Shown in pieces: positions 32,439 through 39,721 of a stretch of DNA of 64,000 nucleotides. The first letter of the stretch is position 1. Each line of letters opens with the position of its first letter. Made by a program: the position numbers and the translations under genes. Source of the DNA: Dongia deserti (GTDB lineage: Bacteria > Pseudomonadota > Alphaproteobacteria > Dongiales > Dongiaceae); assembly GCF_003574735.1 (NCBI RefSeq), contig NZ_QORW01000007.1, positions 124,001-188,000 of the forward strand. The letters run 5' to 3'. The notes under the pieces were generated by a model that did not search any database, was not told the DNA's origin, and saw nothing but the letters and a program-made list of their open reading frames with translations.

Positions 32439-33577
32439 CACTGCACCATGAGGTCGGCTTGCAGAGCGCCTGCGGTCTTGATGGTCTGCAGGATGGAGAT
32501 CATGTCCCGTGGGCTAACGCCGAGCGAATTGAGGCCGGTGACCAGCTCCTCCAGAGTCACGCCGGGATCCAGCACCGCCAGCTTGCGGTCGGCGTCTTCC
32601 TGCACCTCCACGTTGGTGCGCGGGACGACCACCGTGACGCCGGTGTTGGAGAACGGATTGGGCTGTGATACCTGCGGCGTCTCCGTGACGCGGATCGTGA
32701 GATTGCCCTGAGCCACCGCGATCTTGCTGATTCGCACGTTCTCGCCCATCACGATGACGCCGGTGGTCTCGTCGATCACCACGCGCGCCGGCAGGTCGGG
32801 ATTGATCGGCAGCGATTCGATCTTGGTCAGCAGGGCCGCCGGGTCCCCGCCGCCGGCCGACACGTTCAGCATCACGGTGCCGGAATCCCTCGGGTAGGCG
32901 ACATCGCGGCCGATCTGGGCGTTGACAGCATCGGCGATGCGCTGGGCGGTGGTGAAGTCGGGGTTGCGAAGCGCGATATTGACCGTTTGGAGGGATGCCA
33001 GATCGAACGGCACTTCGCGTTCGACGATCGCACCGCGGGCGATGCGGCCGCTGGTCGGCACGCCGCGCAGCACCGATTCGGCCGCGCCCGCTGCCGAGAA
33101 GCCGCCGATCGTCACCTGGCCCTGGGCGACGGCATAGACCTCGCCATCGGCGCCCACCATCGGCGTCACAAGCAGGGTGCCGCCCTGGAGGCTGCTGGCA
33201 TCGCCCAGTGCGGAGATGGTCACGTCGATCTCTGAACCTTGGCGCGCGAAGGGGGGGAGGCTGGCCGTCACCATCACCGCCGCGACGTTGTCCGTCTCCA
33301 GGTCGTCGTCGCGCGCGTTGACGCCTAACCGCTCCAACATGCCGATCAGGCTTTCACGGGTGAAGATCGCGGATTCCAGGTCGTCGCCGGTTCCGTTGAG
33401 GCCGACCACGATGCCGTAGCCGACCAGCTGGTTCTCCCGAACGCCCTCGAAATCGGCGATGTCCTTGATGCGCGACGTGGCCGCAGCCGGTGCGATCATC
33501 CCGGTCCAGGCCACCGCGGCGACCAACGCCAGGCGCCCACACATCCGCAAGAGTCGCGTGATCGAATGCTGTAACAT
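32438..33577 (-). CDS. flgI: FlgI, flagellar P-ring protein
   Basis: 379 residues, typical FlgI length. A Sec signal peptide (LLRMCGRLALVAAVAWTGMIAPAAA) precedes SRIKDIADFEGVRENQLVGY, GIVVGLNGTGDD and LARQ-like core motifs; the C-terminal part has LDPGVTLEELVTGLNSLGVS, PRDMISILQTIKTAGALQAD. FlgI assembles in the periplasm around the rod as the P-ring. Heads flgI-flgJ-flgN-like; sigma-54 promoter at 33623-33639. Confidence 0.97.
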   Translation of the reverse strand: MLQHSITRLLRMCGRLALVAAVAWTGMIAPAAATSRIKDIADFEGVRENQLVGYGIVVGLNGTGDDLESAIFTRESLIGMLERLGVNARDDDLETDNVAAVMVTASLPPFARQGSEIDVTISALGDASSLQGGTLLVTPMVGADGEVYAVAQGQVTIGGFSAAGAAESVLRGVPTSGRIARGAIVEREVPFDLASLQTVNIALRNPDFTTAQRIADAVNAQIGRDVAYPRDSGTVMLNVSAGGGDPAALLTKIESLPINPDLPARVVIDETTGVIVMGENVRISKIAVAQGNLTIRVTETPQVSQPNPFSNTGVTVVVPRTNVEVQEDADRKLAVLDPGVTLEELVTGLNSLGVSPRDMISILQTIKTAGALQADLMVQ

Positions 33578-33622
33578 GATCTTCCTTCGGCACGTCTTAT
33601 GGCAATTCTTTGCGTGACCTGA

Positions 33623-33639
33623 CGCAACTCTCGTGCCAG
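33623..33639 (-). promoter_or_regulatory. Sigma-54 promoter of flgI operon
   Basis: On the minus strand CTGGCACGAGAGTTGCG, GG-N10-GC spacing, about 46 bp upstream of the flgI start. Confidence 0.8.
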
Positions 33640-33744
33640 AGAAAACCGCCCTTGCAAGGCATTGATTCTAAATCATATGCACGAACGAACGACGATCGCC
33701 GTCCGGCAGGAATTTCCCAGGGCGGCAATCCCCGAACGGCCACG

Positions 33745-33759
33745 TTAATTCCTTATTAG
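33745..33759. promoter_or_regulatory. CtrA-like box in the fliX/flgI divergent region
   Basis: TTAATTCCTTATTAG, one mismatch from TTAA-N7-TTAA, 69 bp upstream of fliX. In Caulobacter the fliX-flgI divergent region is CtrA-controlled; here flgI seems to use sigma-54 and fliX the CtrA-like box. Confidence 0.5.
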
Positions 33760-33827
33760 CGATACCGCGCCATTGTTGGCCCAGTGAGTACGGGCGCTCT
33801 GAATCCCGGAAGATTCGCCGCGCATAA

Positions 33828-34253
33828 ATGAAGATCGACCCAACACAAATTCGACCAACAGCGACCCGCCGAGTCGGCACCGCACAACCCACCAGCAGCA
33901 GCGGCTTTGCAGCCGCGTTGCATGAGGAGAGCGCTGCCGCAGGCGGCAATGGCGCTGTCGGCGGCTCCGTCGGCCTGTCCGGCGTCTCTGCTGTCCTGGC
34001 CCTTCAGGGCGCTCCCGATTCGACCGAGCGCCGGGCGCGCCAGCGGGCCATTCAGCGCGGCGACGCCATGCTTGATGACCTGGAACAAATCCGCCTTGGC
34101 CTGCTTTTGGGGTCTATCCCGCGAGCACGGCTGGAGCAGCTGGCGCAGCTTGTCCGCGCACGACGAGAGCAGGTAGACGATCCTAGGTTGATCGCGATTC
34201 TCGATGAAATCGAGCTGAGGGCGGCCGTGGAACTTGCCAAGCTGACCGGGTAG
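33828..34253 (+). CDS. fliX: FliX, flagellar assembly checkpoint regulator
   Basis: 141 residues. After a Ser/Ala-rich, disordered first half comes GVSAVLALQGAPDSTERRAR, QRAIQRGDAMLDDLEQIRLG, and the C-terminal DDPRLIAILDEIELRAAVEL, the FliX signature. FliX senses completion of the MS-ring/switch/rod stage and controls FlbD activity. It is divergent from flgI, the arrangement known from Caulobacter. Confidence 0.92.
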   Translation: MKIDPTQIRPTATRRVGTAQPTSSSGFAAALHEESAAAGGNGAVGGSVGLSGVSAVLALQGAPDSTERRARQRAIQRGDAMLDDLEQIRLGLLLGSIPRARLEQLAQLVRARREQVDDPRLIAILDEIELRAAVELAKLTG

Positions 34254-34314
34254 GGCGGCCTATGCCTTTCGATTTGTCTAATGATTACAACCGCATGAAG
34301 GCTGAATTCCGCAC

Positions 34315-34342
34315 TTGCGGCGGGAAGGCAAATTCCTATACT
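34315..34342 (+). promoter_or_regulatory. Possible sigma-70-type promoter of dksA
   Basis: TTGCGG, 16 bp spacer, TATACT, ending 42 bp before the dksA start. Only a consensus-level match; no other support. Confidence 0.35.
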
Positions 34343-34384
34343 CCCCGGCAATCTCGCGACGGGCTGTGACCGAAGGGAGACGGC

Positions 34385-34840
34385 ATGACGCGAGTATTGG
34401 AAAAGAACAGCTCTGAGACACGTATGAAACCGTTGCTGTCGCCTGACTACCGCCCGCATGACAAAGAAGATTTCATGAACCCAATGCAGCAAGAGTATTT
34501 CCGCCAGAAACTGCTGGCGTGGAAACAGGAGCTGTTGAGGGAATCGGGAGAAACGCTTAACCACCTGCAGGAAGAAAGCCTCTCCGAGCCCGACGTGACC
34601 GATCGGGCCACCCTTGAAACCGATCGCGCGCTGGAACTGCGCACGCGTGATCGCGAGCGCAAGCTGATCAGCAAGATCGACGAAGCCTTGCGCCGGATCG
34701 AGGAGGGGACGTACGGCTTCTGCGAGGAGACCGGCGAGCCGATCAGCCTGAAGCGGTTGGAGGCCAGGCCGATCGCCACGCTGTCGCTGGAAGCGCAGGA
34801 GCGGCACGAACGCATGGAGCGCACCCACCGCGACGATTGA
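34385..34840 (+). CDS. dksA: DksA-type RNA polymerase-binding transcription factor, cysteine-poor zinc-finger region
   Basis: 151 residues. The coiled-coil region and conserved DVTDRATLETDRALELRTRD motif (Asp residues at the tip that act in the polymerase secondary channel) are present. The zinc-finger region reads YGFCEETGEPISLKRLEARP then IATLSLEAQ, so of the four Zn-binding Cys of E. coli DksA only the first remains (Thr, Ser and Ala replace the others). This Cys-light form occurs in other alphaproteobacteria. DksA with ppGpp adjusts rRNA and amino-acid gene transcription. AGGGAGACGG ribosome-binding site precedes the ATG. Confidence 0.93.
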   Translation: MTRVLEKNSSETRMKPLLSPDYRPHDKEDFMNPMQQEYFRQKLLAWKQELLRESGETLNHLQEESLSEPDVTDRATLETDRALELRTRDRERKLISKIDEALRRIEEGTYGFCEETGEPISLKRLEARPIATLSLEAQERHERMERTHRDD

Positions 34841-34855
34841 TCCTCGTCAATCGTC
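34832..34855. terminator. Hairpin between convergent dksA and nucleotidyltransferase-like gene
   Basis: GACGATTGA-TCCTCG-TCAATCGTC, a perfect 9-bp stem overlapping both stop codons. No T-run, so it may act with Rho or only protect the 3' ends. Confidence 0.45.
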
Positions 34856-35404
34856 TTCGATTCTAAGAAACGGCCAGCGCGCCCGATAGCTCTCCGCTTT
34901 CTCGCGAAAGCGGAGAAGGCTGGGCGCTTTGACGTTCGGCCGTACGATTCCTTGCTCCAACTCGTCCAGCCCATACGGCGCATAGAGCTTCAGGCTGCCG
35001 TCGCCCCGCGGCGAAAGGCCGACGCAGGTGCAGCGCGCCAGGAACCGGCCGATGCCGTCCTCGGCACTGGTGAGCGCGGGATAGGGGGCGCCGAAGCGCT
35101 GCGGATACCACAGGTGTACCCGCGCCTGGTTCCGGATCTCGACCAGTGCATCGAGGTCCGCGAACAGGGTACGCCCACGCTGGATCACCGCGTCCTCCGC
35201 CTCCCACGACAGGCCCGCATCGTCGAAATAGAAGATGTCGTAGTCCTTGATGTCGCTCTGCGGTGACCGACCGGCGCGCTCGTTCCACACCGCCTGATAG
35301 ACGCACCCCGCCACCAGCCACGCTTGCGGGACGCCGAGTAGCGGTAAACGCTGCAGGATCGCGCGGTTGATCGGATTGCGCAGGGCAGTGCCGACGAGGT
35401 CCAT
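34847..35404 (-). CDS. Nucleotidyltransferase-like family protein (NTP_transf_6/DUF925 type)
   Basis: 185 residues from the ATG at 35404 (an upstream ATG at 35431 would add 9). It contains AWLVAGCVYQAVWNERAGRS and DIKDYDIFYFDD, the G-x-x-x-x-x-W and D-x-D/DYD pattern of the family, plus EIRNQARVHLWYPQRFGAPY. This family is annotated as nucleotidyltransferase-like from its fold; substrate is unknown. Convergent with dksA and not obviously flagellar. Confidence 0.78.
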   Translation of the reverse strand: MDLVGTALRNPINRAILQRLPLLGVPQAWLVAGCVYQAVWNERAGRSPQSDIKDYDIFYFDDAGLSWEAEDAVIQRGRTLFADLDALVEIRNQARVHLWYPQRFGAPYPALTSAEDGIGRFLARCTCVGLSPRGDGSLKLYAPYGLDELEQGIVRPNVKAPSLLRFREKAESYRARWPFLRIEDD

Positions 35405-35499
35405 GCGGTGCAGATTACGATGGCCGTGCACTTCTTTCTATCGTCATGGTCCGACCATGACGGAGAAAGCAGTGAGACGCATCGCGGCATGCAAAAAAT

Positions 35500-35523
35500 A
35501 CCCCGCTGCTTGCGCAGCGGGGT
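35500..35523 (-). terminator. Intrinsic terminator of flgF-flgG-flgA-flgH operon
   Basis: ACCCCGCTGC-TTGC-GCAGCGGGGT, a perfect 10-bp stem. Read leftward it is followed by ATTTTTTGC and lies 58 bp after the flgH stop. Confidence 0.85.
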
Positions 35524-35580
35524 TTCAGTTGCCGTCAGGAACTGGTGACGCGGCTTGGCGTCTGTGTTGGGCGCGCTTTT

Positions 35581-36333
35581 TTAGAAGGGGAACAGGATAT
35601 CGAAGACCTGCTGGCCGTAGCGCGGCTGCTGCACGTCGCTGATCGTGCCAGCGCCGCCGTAGCTGATGCGCGCTTCGGCGATCTTGTCGTACGGCACCTC
35701 GTTCAGGGACGTGATGTCCTCAGGCCGGATGATGCCCTTCACCTGCAGGTCGCGCAGCTCGTAGTTCACGCGCACCTGCTGGCTGCCCTGGATGACGAAG
35801 TTACCGTTCGGCAGCACCTGCGTGATGATCGCAGCCATGCGCAAATCGATCTCTTCCTCACGCTGGGTCGATCCGGTGCCGGTGCTGGAGCTGTCGCTGT
35901 CGGCATTCACGAGATTGGTCGGGAGGGCATCGCCGTCGAAGATATTGTTGATGCGGCTCTCATATCCCAGCAAGTTGTCGAGGCCGGCGCTCTCGCCGGC
36001 GGTGCGGGCGCGTGAGGTGGAGTTGTCGAGCTCCGCCTCGTCATCGATCTCAATCACGACCGTCAAGATGTCGCCGACGCGACCGGCGCGCTGATCCTTG
36101 AAGAAGGCGCGGGAGCCTTGGCGCCACAGGGAGGCCGGCTGGCGCACGTCGCTCACGGGGTCGGGCATCGGCAGGCTGACCGGCTGGTAAAGCTCCGACG
36201 CATTTGGGTTCTCGATCGGCGACAGGGGCGGCCGGTCGCCCACGCGCGAGATGCGCTCCAGCGTGTTGCCGCAGCCGATGACCGTGAGCGACAGGCCGAT
36301 GGTGACGACAAGCTGCAGATGTTTCCTGATCAT
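35581..36333 (-). CDS. flgH: FlgH, flagellar L-ring lipoprotein
   Basis: 250 residues. The N-terminal signal sequence ends in the lipobox LTVIGC, so Cys is lipidated and the protein inserts in the outer membrane. Core motifs include SLWRQGSRAFFKDQRAGRVG, DILTVVIEIDDEAELDNSTS, NFVIQGSQQVRVNYELRDLQ and VKGIIRPEDITSLNEV. FlgH forms the L-ring bushing. Last gene of the flgF-flgG-flgA-flgH operon, 11 bp after flgA. Confidence 0.97.
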   Translation of the reverse strand: MIRKHLQLVVTIGLSLTVIGCGNTLERISRVGDRPPLSPIENPNASELYQPVSLPMPDPVSDVRQPASLWRQGSRAFFKDQRAGRVGDILTVVIEIDDEAELDNSTSRARTAGESAGLDNLLGYESRINNIFDGDALPTNLVNADSDSSSTGTGSTQREEEIDLRMAAIITQVLPNGNFVIQGSQQVRVNYELRDLQVKGIIRPEDITSLNEVPYDKIAEARISYGGAGTISDVQQPRYGQQVFDILFPF

Positions 36334-36344
36334 GGGGGAACTCC

Positions 36345-37331
36345 CTAATTGATCGCCGCGACATTGAAGCCGATGGCGACGGTGCCGGCATCGATCACCG
36401 TGCCGGACAATTGGCGATTGCTGTTGACGTTGATGACGCGGATGCTCTGCCCGAGCGCCGCGTCCTGCATCGCCTTGCCCTGCACGCTCAAGGTCATCTG
36501 GCCGGTCTTCACGACTAGGCGGATCAGATCGTTCTTGCGAATGACCGGCGAAACCGCGACGTCGCTCTGGCGCAGGATCTGGCCCGCTTTCAGCGGCCGC
36601 TTGGCCATGCGGCCGATCAGCTGCTCAGCATCGGTCAGGCTGTTGCCGCTGAGGCGTGTCAGATGCACTGCCTGCCATTCCAGATCCTCAGCCACGATCG
36701 TCTCGCCGGCACTGATCAAGCGCTTCGGCACCGGGATCTGCGCCATCTCATAAACCGTTCCGAACACGTTGCGCTGGATGATCGGCGGGCCATCCGCCGG
36801 TGCCACCAGGATCGCCGCGAAGCGGTTGGAATTGGGATCGAAATTGATCGCGCTGACGGCGACGGAGTTCTCGACGTCGGTCGGCAGGTCGAGCTCAAGA
36901 TCGCCGCCGTCCAGCACGATATCGAGGTCGCTGGAAGAGCCGATCCGCTCCTGGACCGCGACCGCGACGGCGTCGCGCACCATCGGCGCGGTGACACGCT
37001 GGCTCACGCGGCCGATCGTGATCTTCTGGTATTTCGAGCTCGGTTTCCAATTGAGGCGGTAGGCACGCGCAACCTGCTGCAGGAAGCGTGCATCGAGGCT
37101 CAGCGTCTGGCCGACTTTCGGCGCCTGTGCCACCGCGACGTCGCCGTCGCTGAGCGATTCCTGGAACAGATCGCCGAGCCGCACCACGTCGCCATCGACC
37201 ATGATGCGCTCGCGCAGGGTGAGCGCGTTGGAATATTCCGCCGAGACCTCCTCGGCCCACGCGGCTTGAAGCGGTTGCCAGAGGCAGAGGCCGGCGAACA
37301 AAGCGATCGCGAGCGGGCGGGTACAAAGCAT
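36345..37331 (-). CDS. flgA: FlgA, P-ring assembly chaperone
   Basis: 328 residues with a Sec signal peptide (AIALFAGLCLWQPLQAAWA). The C-terminal SAF-type region contains PVPKRLISAGETIVAEDLEW, RPLKAGQILRQSDVAVSPVI, and KNDLIRLVVKTGQMTLSVQG. FlgA assists FlgI polymerisation in the periplasm. It lies 12 bp after flgG. About 100 residues longer than E. coli FlgA because of an N-terminal domain. Confidence 0.93.
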   Translation of the reverse strand: MLCTRPLAIALFAGLCLWQPLQAAWAEEVSAEYSNALTLRERIMVDGDVVRLGDLFQESLSDGDVAVAQAPKVGQTLSLDARFLQQVARAYRLNWKPSSKYQKITIGRVSQRVTAPMVRDAVAVAVQERIGSSSDLDIVLDGGDLELDLPTDVENSVAVSAINFDPNSNRFAAILVAPADGPPIIQRNVFGTVYEMAQIPVPKRLISAGETIVAEDLEWQAVHLTRLSGNSLTDAEQLIGRMAKRPLKAGQILRQSDVAVSPVIRKNDLIRLVVKTGQMTLSVQGKAMQDAALGQSIRVINVNSNRQLSGTVIDAGTVAIGFNVAAIN

Positions 37332-37343
37332 GGCGAGCCCTCC

Positions 37344-38129
37344 TTACCGGATCTGCGACATCGTCCCCATCATGTCGTCCGACGCCTGGATCACTTTGGA
37401 GTTGATCTCATAGGTGCGCTGGGCGGTGATGAGGTCGGTGATCTCCGACACGATGTTGACGTTGGAGGTCTCGAGGAAGTTCTGCTGCAACGAGCCGAAG
37501 CCGGTGGAGCCGGGATTGCCGGTGATGGGCGAACCGGAGGCCTCCGTCTCCGTCAACAGATTGTCGCCGATCGCGTCAAGGCCCGCTTCATTGACGAAGT
37601 TCGCGAGCTGGAATTGGCCGAGCAGTTGCGGCGCCGTCTGCCCGGCGATGGTCGCCTCGACCTGGCCGCTGGCATTGATAGTAAGGGAGACGGTGTTGTT
37701 GGGCACCGTGATGCCGGGGTCCACCGTGTAGCCGTCCGCCGTTACGATCGTGCCGTCGTCGGACAGTTTGAACGAGCCGTCGCGGGTATAGGCAGTAGTG
37801 CCATCCGGCAGCTCGACCTGGAAGAAGCCGCGGCCCTTGATCGCCACGTCCAGCGGATTATCGGTCAGCTGCAGGTTGCCCTGCTCGTGCACGCGATAGA
37901 TCGCGACCGGCTTGACGCCGACGCCGATCTGCACGCCCGCGGGCACGATGGTGCCGCTGTCGGAGGACTGCGTGCCGACGCGGCGCATATCCTGATAGAG
38001 CAGGTCGGCGAATTCGGCGCGGCGGCGCTTGTAGCCAGTGGTGGTGGCGTTCGCGATGTTGTTCGAGATTACCTCGACATTCATCTGCTGGGCGAGCATG
38101 CCGGTGGCGGCGGTGGTGAGGGAGCGCAT
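37344..38129 (-). CDS. flgG: FlgG, distal rod protein
   Basis: 261 residues, standard length. N-terminus LTTAATGMLAQQMNVEVISN, NIANATTTGYKRRRAEFADL and C-terminus QQNFLETSNVNIVSEITDLI, TAQRTYEINSKVIQASDDMM are typical. FlgG builds the distal rod through the P- and L-rings. It follows flgF by 17 bp. Confidence 0.97.
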   Translation of the reverse strand: MRSLTTAATGMLAQQMNVEVISNNIANATTTGYKRRRAEFADLLYQDMRRVGTQSSDSGTIVPAGVQIGVGVKPVAIYRVHEQGNLQLTDNPLDVAIKGRGFFQVELPDGTTAYTRDGSFKLSDDGTIVTADGYTVDPGITVPNNTVSLTINASGQVEATIAGQTAPQLLGQFQLANFVNEAGLDAIGDNLLTETEASGSPITGNPGSTGFGSLQQNFLETSNVNIVSEITDLITAQRTYEINSKVIQASDDMMGTMSQIR

Positions 38130-38146
38130 GGTCGTGTCTCCTTCCC

Positions 38147-38884
38147 TTAGGTGTTGGATGTGATGCTGCTGATGGCGCGGCGTTGACGCTCGTGCTCGGC
38201 GTCCATGAAGCGCTGCACGGCCTGATAGTTCCGCGTCACTTCGATCATGTTTGTCATTTCGACGATCGCATTGACGTTGGAATCCTCCAGCATTCGCTGC
38301 GCTACCTTGCCGGTCGCCGCGGTCGGCGCCTGGGTGCCCGCATCGAACAAGGTGTCCTCGGTCGGCGTCAGGGCGTTGCGGTCGGCGAAGTCGACGACAT
38401 CGAGCTTGCCGACGACCTGCAGCAGCTGGCCGTTGCGAGCGAGATCGGTGGAGATGCTGCCATCCTCGGCAACATTGATCGGGCCGTCATCGGGATCGAG
38501 GCTGATGGAGCTGCCGCCGGCGAGCACGGGATAGCCGTGGCTGGTCACCAGGATTCCGTCGCTGTTGAGCTGGAACCGGCCAAGCCGTGTATAGCGCACG
38601 CCCTCGGGCGTCTGAACGGCGAAGAAACCGTTGCCCTGAATGGCAAGGTCCAGATCGTTGCCGGTCGGCCGGAGGGTTCCGGGAGAAAAGTCGCGCGCCG
38701 TGGCGAAGTCCTGCACGTAAGACAGCTCCGTCGTCGGGTCGGATGGCAGCTCCACCTCCGACATCAGGAGCATCTCGGCCTTGAACCCCGCGGTGTTGGC
38801 GTTGGCGATGTTGTTCGCCACCACGTCCATCTGATGGCGCAGGGTCATTTGTCGCGATAACGCGATGTAGATCGGTGTTTCCAT
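38147..38884 (-). CDS. flgF: FlgF, proximal rod protein
   Basis: 245 residues from METPIYIALSRQMTLRHQMD, the usual FlgF beginning; an in-frame ATG at 38908 would add eight residues. The body has VVANNIANANTAGFKAEMLL, LDLAIQGNGFFAVQTPEG and the C-terminal SNVNAIVEMTNMIEVTRNYQ. First gene of flgF-flgG-flgA-flgH; sigma-54 promoter at 38939-38955. Confidence 0.95.
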   Translation of the reverse strand: METPIYIALSRQMTLRHQMDVVANNIANANTAGFKAEMLLMSEVELPSDPTTELSYVQDFATARDFSPGTLRPTGNDLDLAIQGNGFFAVQTPEGVRYTRLGRFQLNSDGILVTSHGYPVLAGGSSISLDPDDGPINVAEDGSISTDLARNGQLLQVVGKLDVVDFADRNALTPTEDTLFDAGTQAPTAATGKVAQRMLEDSNVNAIVEMTNMIEVTRNYQAVQRFMDAEHERQRRAISSITSNT

Positions 38885-38938
38885 GACAGCGTCCCATAAC
38901 GGGTTCATTTGCCGGTCTTCTGCCGGCGAACCCGTTCC

Positions 38939-38955
38939 AGCAACTTGCGTGCCAG
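38939..38955 (-). promoter_or_regulatory. Sigma-54 promoter of flgF operon
   Basis: On the minus strand CTGGCACGCAAGTTGCT, near-perfect consensus with GG-N10-GC spacing, about 55 bp upstream of the preferred flgF start. FlbD-type dyads at 39030-39066 lie 75-110 bp further upstream. Confidence 0.85.
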
Positions 38956-39029
38956 GGACCTAAGTCCGCGGATTGGCTAGGGATTCCGCAGCCGGCTGTG
39001 CCTGCCTGGTGGGGCGGAGCGGCAGCCTT

Positions 39030-39066
39030 CCCGGCAGATGCTGCCGGGTCGATGGCAGTTCCTGCC
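39030..39066. promoter_or_regulatory. FlbD-type dyads between flgF and fliL
   Basis: CCCGGCAGATGCTGCCGGG (8-bp arms, 39030-39048) and GGCAGTTCCTGCC (5-bp arms, 39054-39066). Same CGGCA/TGCCG core as the flagellin dyads; candidate FlbD enhancer for flgF and possible repressor site for fliL. Confidence 0.5.
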
Positions 39067-39109
39067 AAGGCTGTCGGCGGCTGCACTATCCATTGGCCTA
39101 TGTTCTTAT

Positions 39110-39124
39110 TTTACCTGCTCTTAA
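39110..39124. promoter_or_regulatory. CtrA-like box upstream of fliL
   Basis: TTTACCTGCTCTTAA, one mismatch from TTAA-N7-TTAA, continuing as TTAACCATCCCGG. About 80-90 bp before the preferred fliL start. fliL-fliM is CtrA-controlled in Caulobacter. Confidence 0.5.
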
Positions 39125-39202
39125 CCATCCCGGACCTACCTTGCGGCCATGGGACGAGGGCGGCTCCAGCCCTCGGCGCATGCGTATGGATCGAGGGCAT
39201 TA

Positions 39203-39697
39203 ATGGCGGAAGAAGCGGTAGCTGAGGCAGCGCCACCACCAGTTCGAAGGAAGCGGATGAGCGGCAAGAAGCTAGTGCTGTTCATCATCCTGCCGCTGCT
39301 CCTGTTCGGTGGCGGAAGCGCTGCGGCGTGGCTGCTGCTTTTCCAGGGCCACCCGGCTGGCGAAGAGGTCGCGGAGGAGGAGCCGGCCCACCCGCCTGTC
39401 TACTACGACCTGGAGGAGATGACGGTGAATCTCTCCACGGTGAGCAAGCGCAACTCCTATCTCAAGCTGAAGCTGGCGCTGGAGTTGGGCTCGCCGGAAG
39501 ACACCGAGACGCTGCCGAACGTGCTGCCGCGCGTGGTCGATCAGTTCCAGATCTATCTGCGGGGCGTGCGTGTAGAGGATCTGCAAGGTTCCGACGGACT
39601 TCAGCGCCTACGCGAAGAACTGCTGCTGCGGGCGCAGAAGTCTGCTGCTCCGGCAAAGGTGAGGGACGTTCTGTTCAAGGTCGTGCAGATTCAGTGA
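39203..39697 (+). CDS. fliL: FliL, flagellar stator-associated membrane protein
   Basis: 164 residues from MAEEAVAEAAPPPVRRKRMS; an upstream in-frame ATG at 39149 lies too near the CtrA box to be likely. One membrane helix (KLVLFIILPLLLFGGGSAAA) is followed by a periplasmic domain with YYDLEEMTVNLSTVSKRNSY and LPRVVDQFQIYLRGVRVEDL. FliL surrounds or supports the stator. First gene of fliL-fliM-(PflI-like)-(MotE-like). Confidence 0.9.
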   Translation: MAEEAVAEAAPPPVRRKRMSGKKLVLFIILPLLLFGGGSAAAWLLLFQGHPAGEEVAEEEPAHPPVYYDLEEMTVNLSTVSKRNSYLKLKLALELGSPEDTETLPNVLPRVVDQFQIYLRGVRVEDLQGSDGLQRLREELLLRAQKSAAPAKVRDVLFKVVQIQ

Positions 39698-39721
39698 CCG
39701 GACGAGGGAAAGCGTAAGCCA

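Larger units (their letters stand above)
38885..39202. other. Divergent regulatory region between flgF and fliL
   Basis: 318 bp without a gene. From left to right: sigma-54 promoter (minus), two dyads, then the CtrA-like box serving fliL. It is the clearest place in the window where the sigma-54/FlbD layer and CtrA layer meet back to back. Confidence 0.55.

Noticed and set aside
33601-33613. GGCAATTCTTTGC on the plus strand as a sigma-54 promoter for fliX
   Set aside because: The GG and GC are separated by nine bases, not ten, and fliX has a better CtrA-like box.
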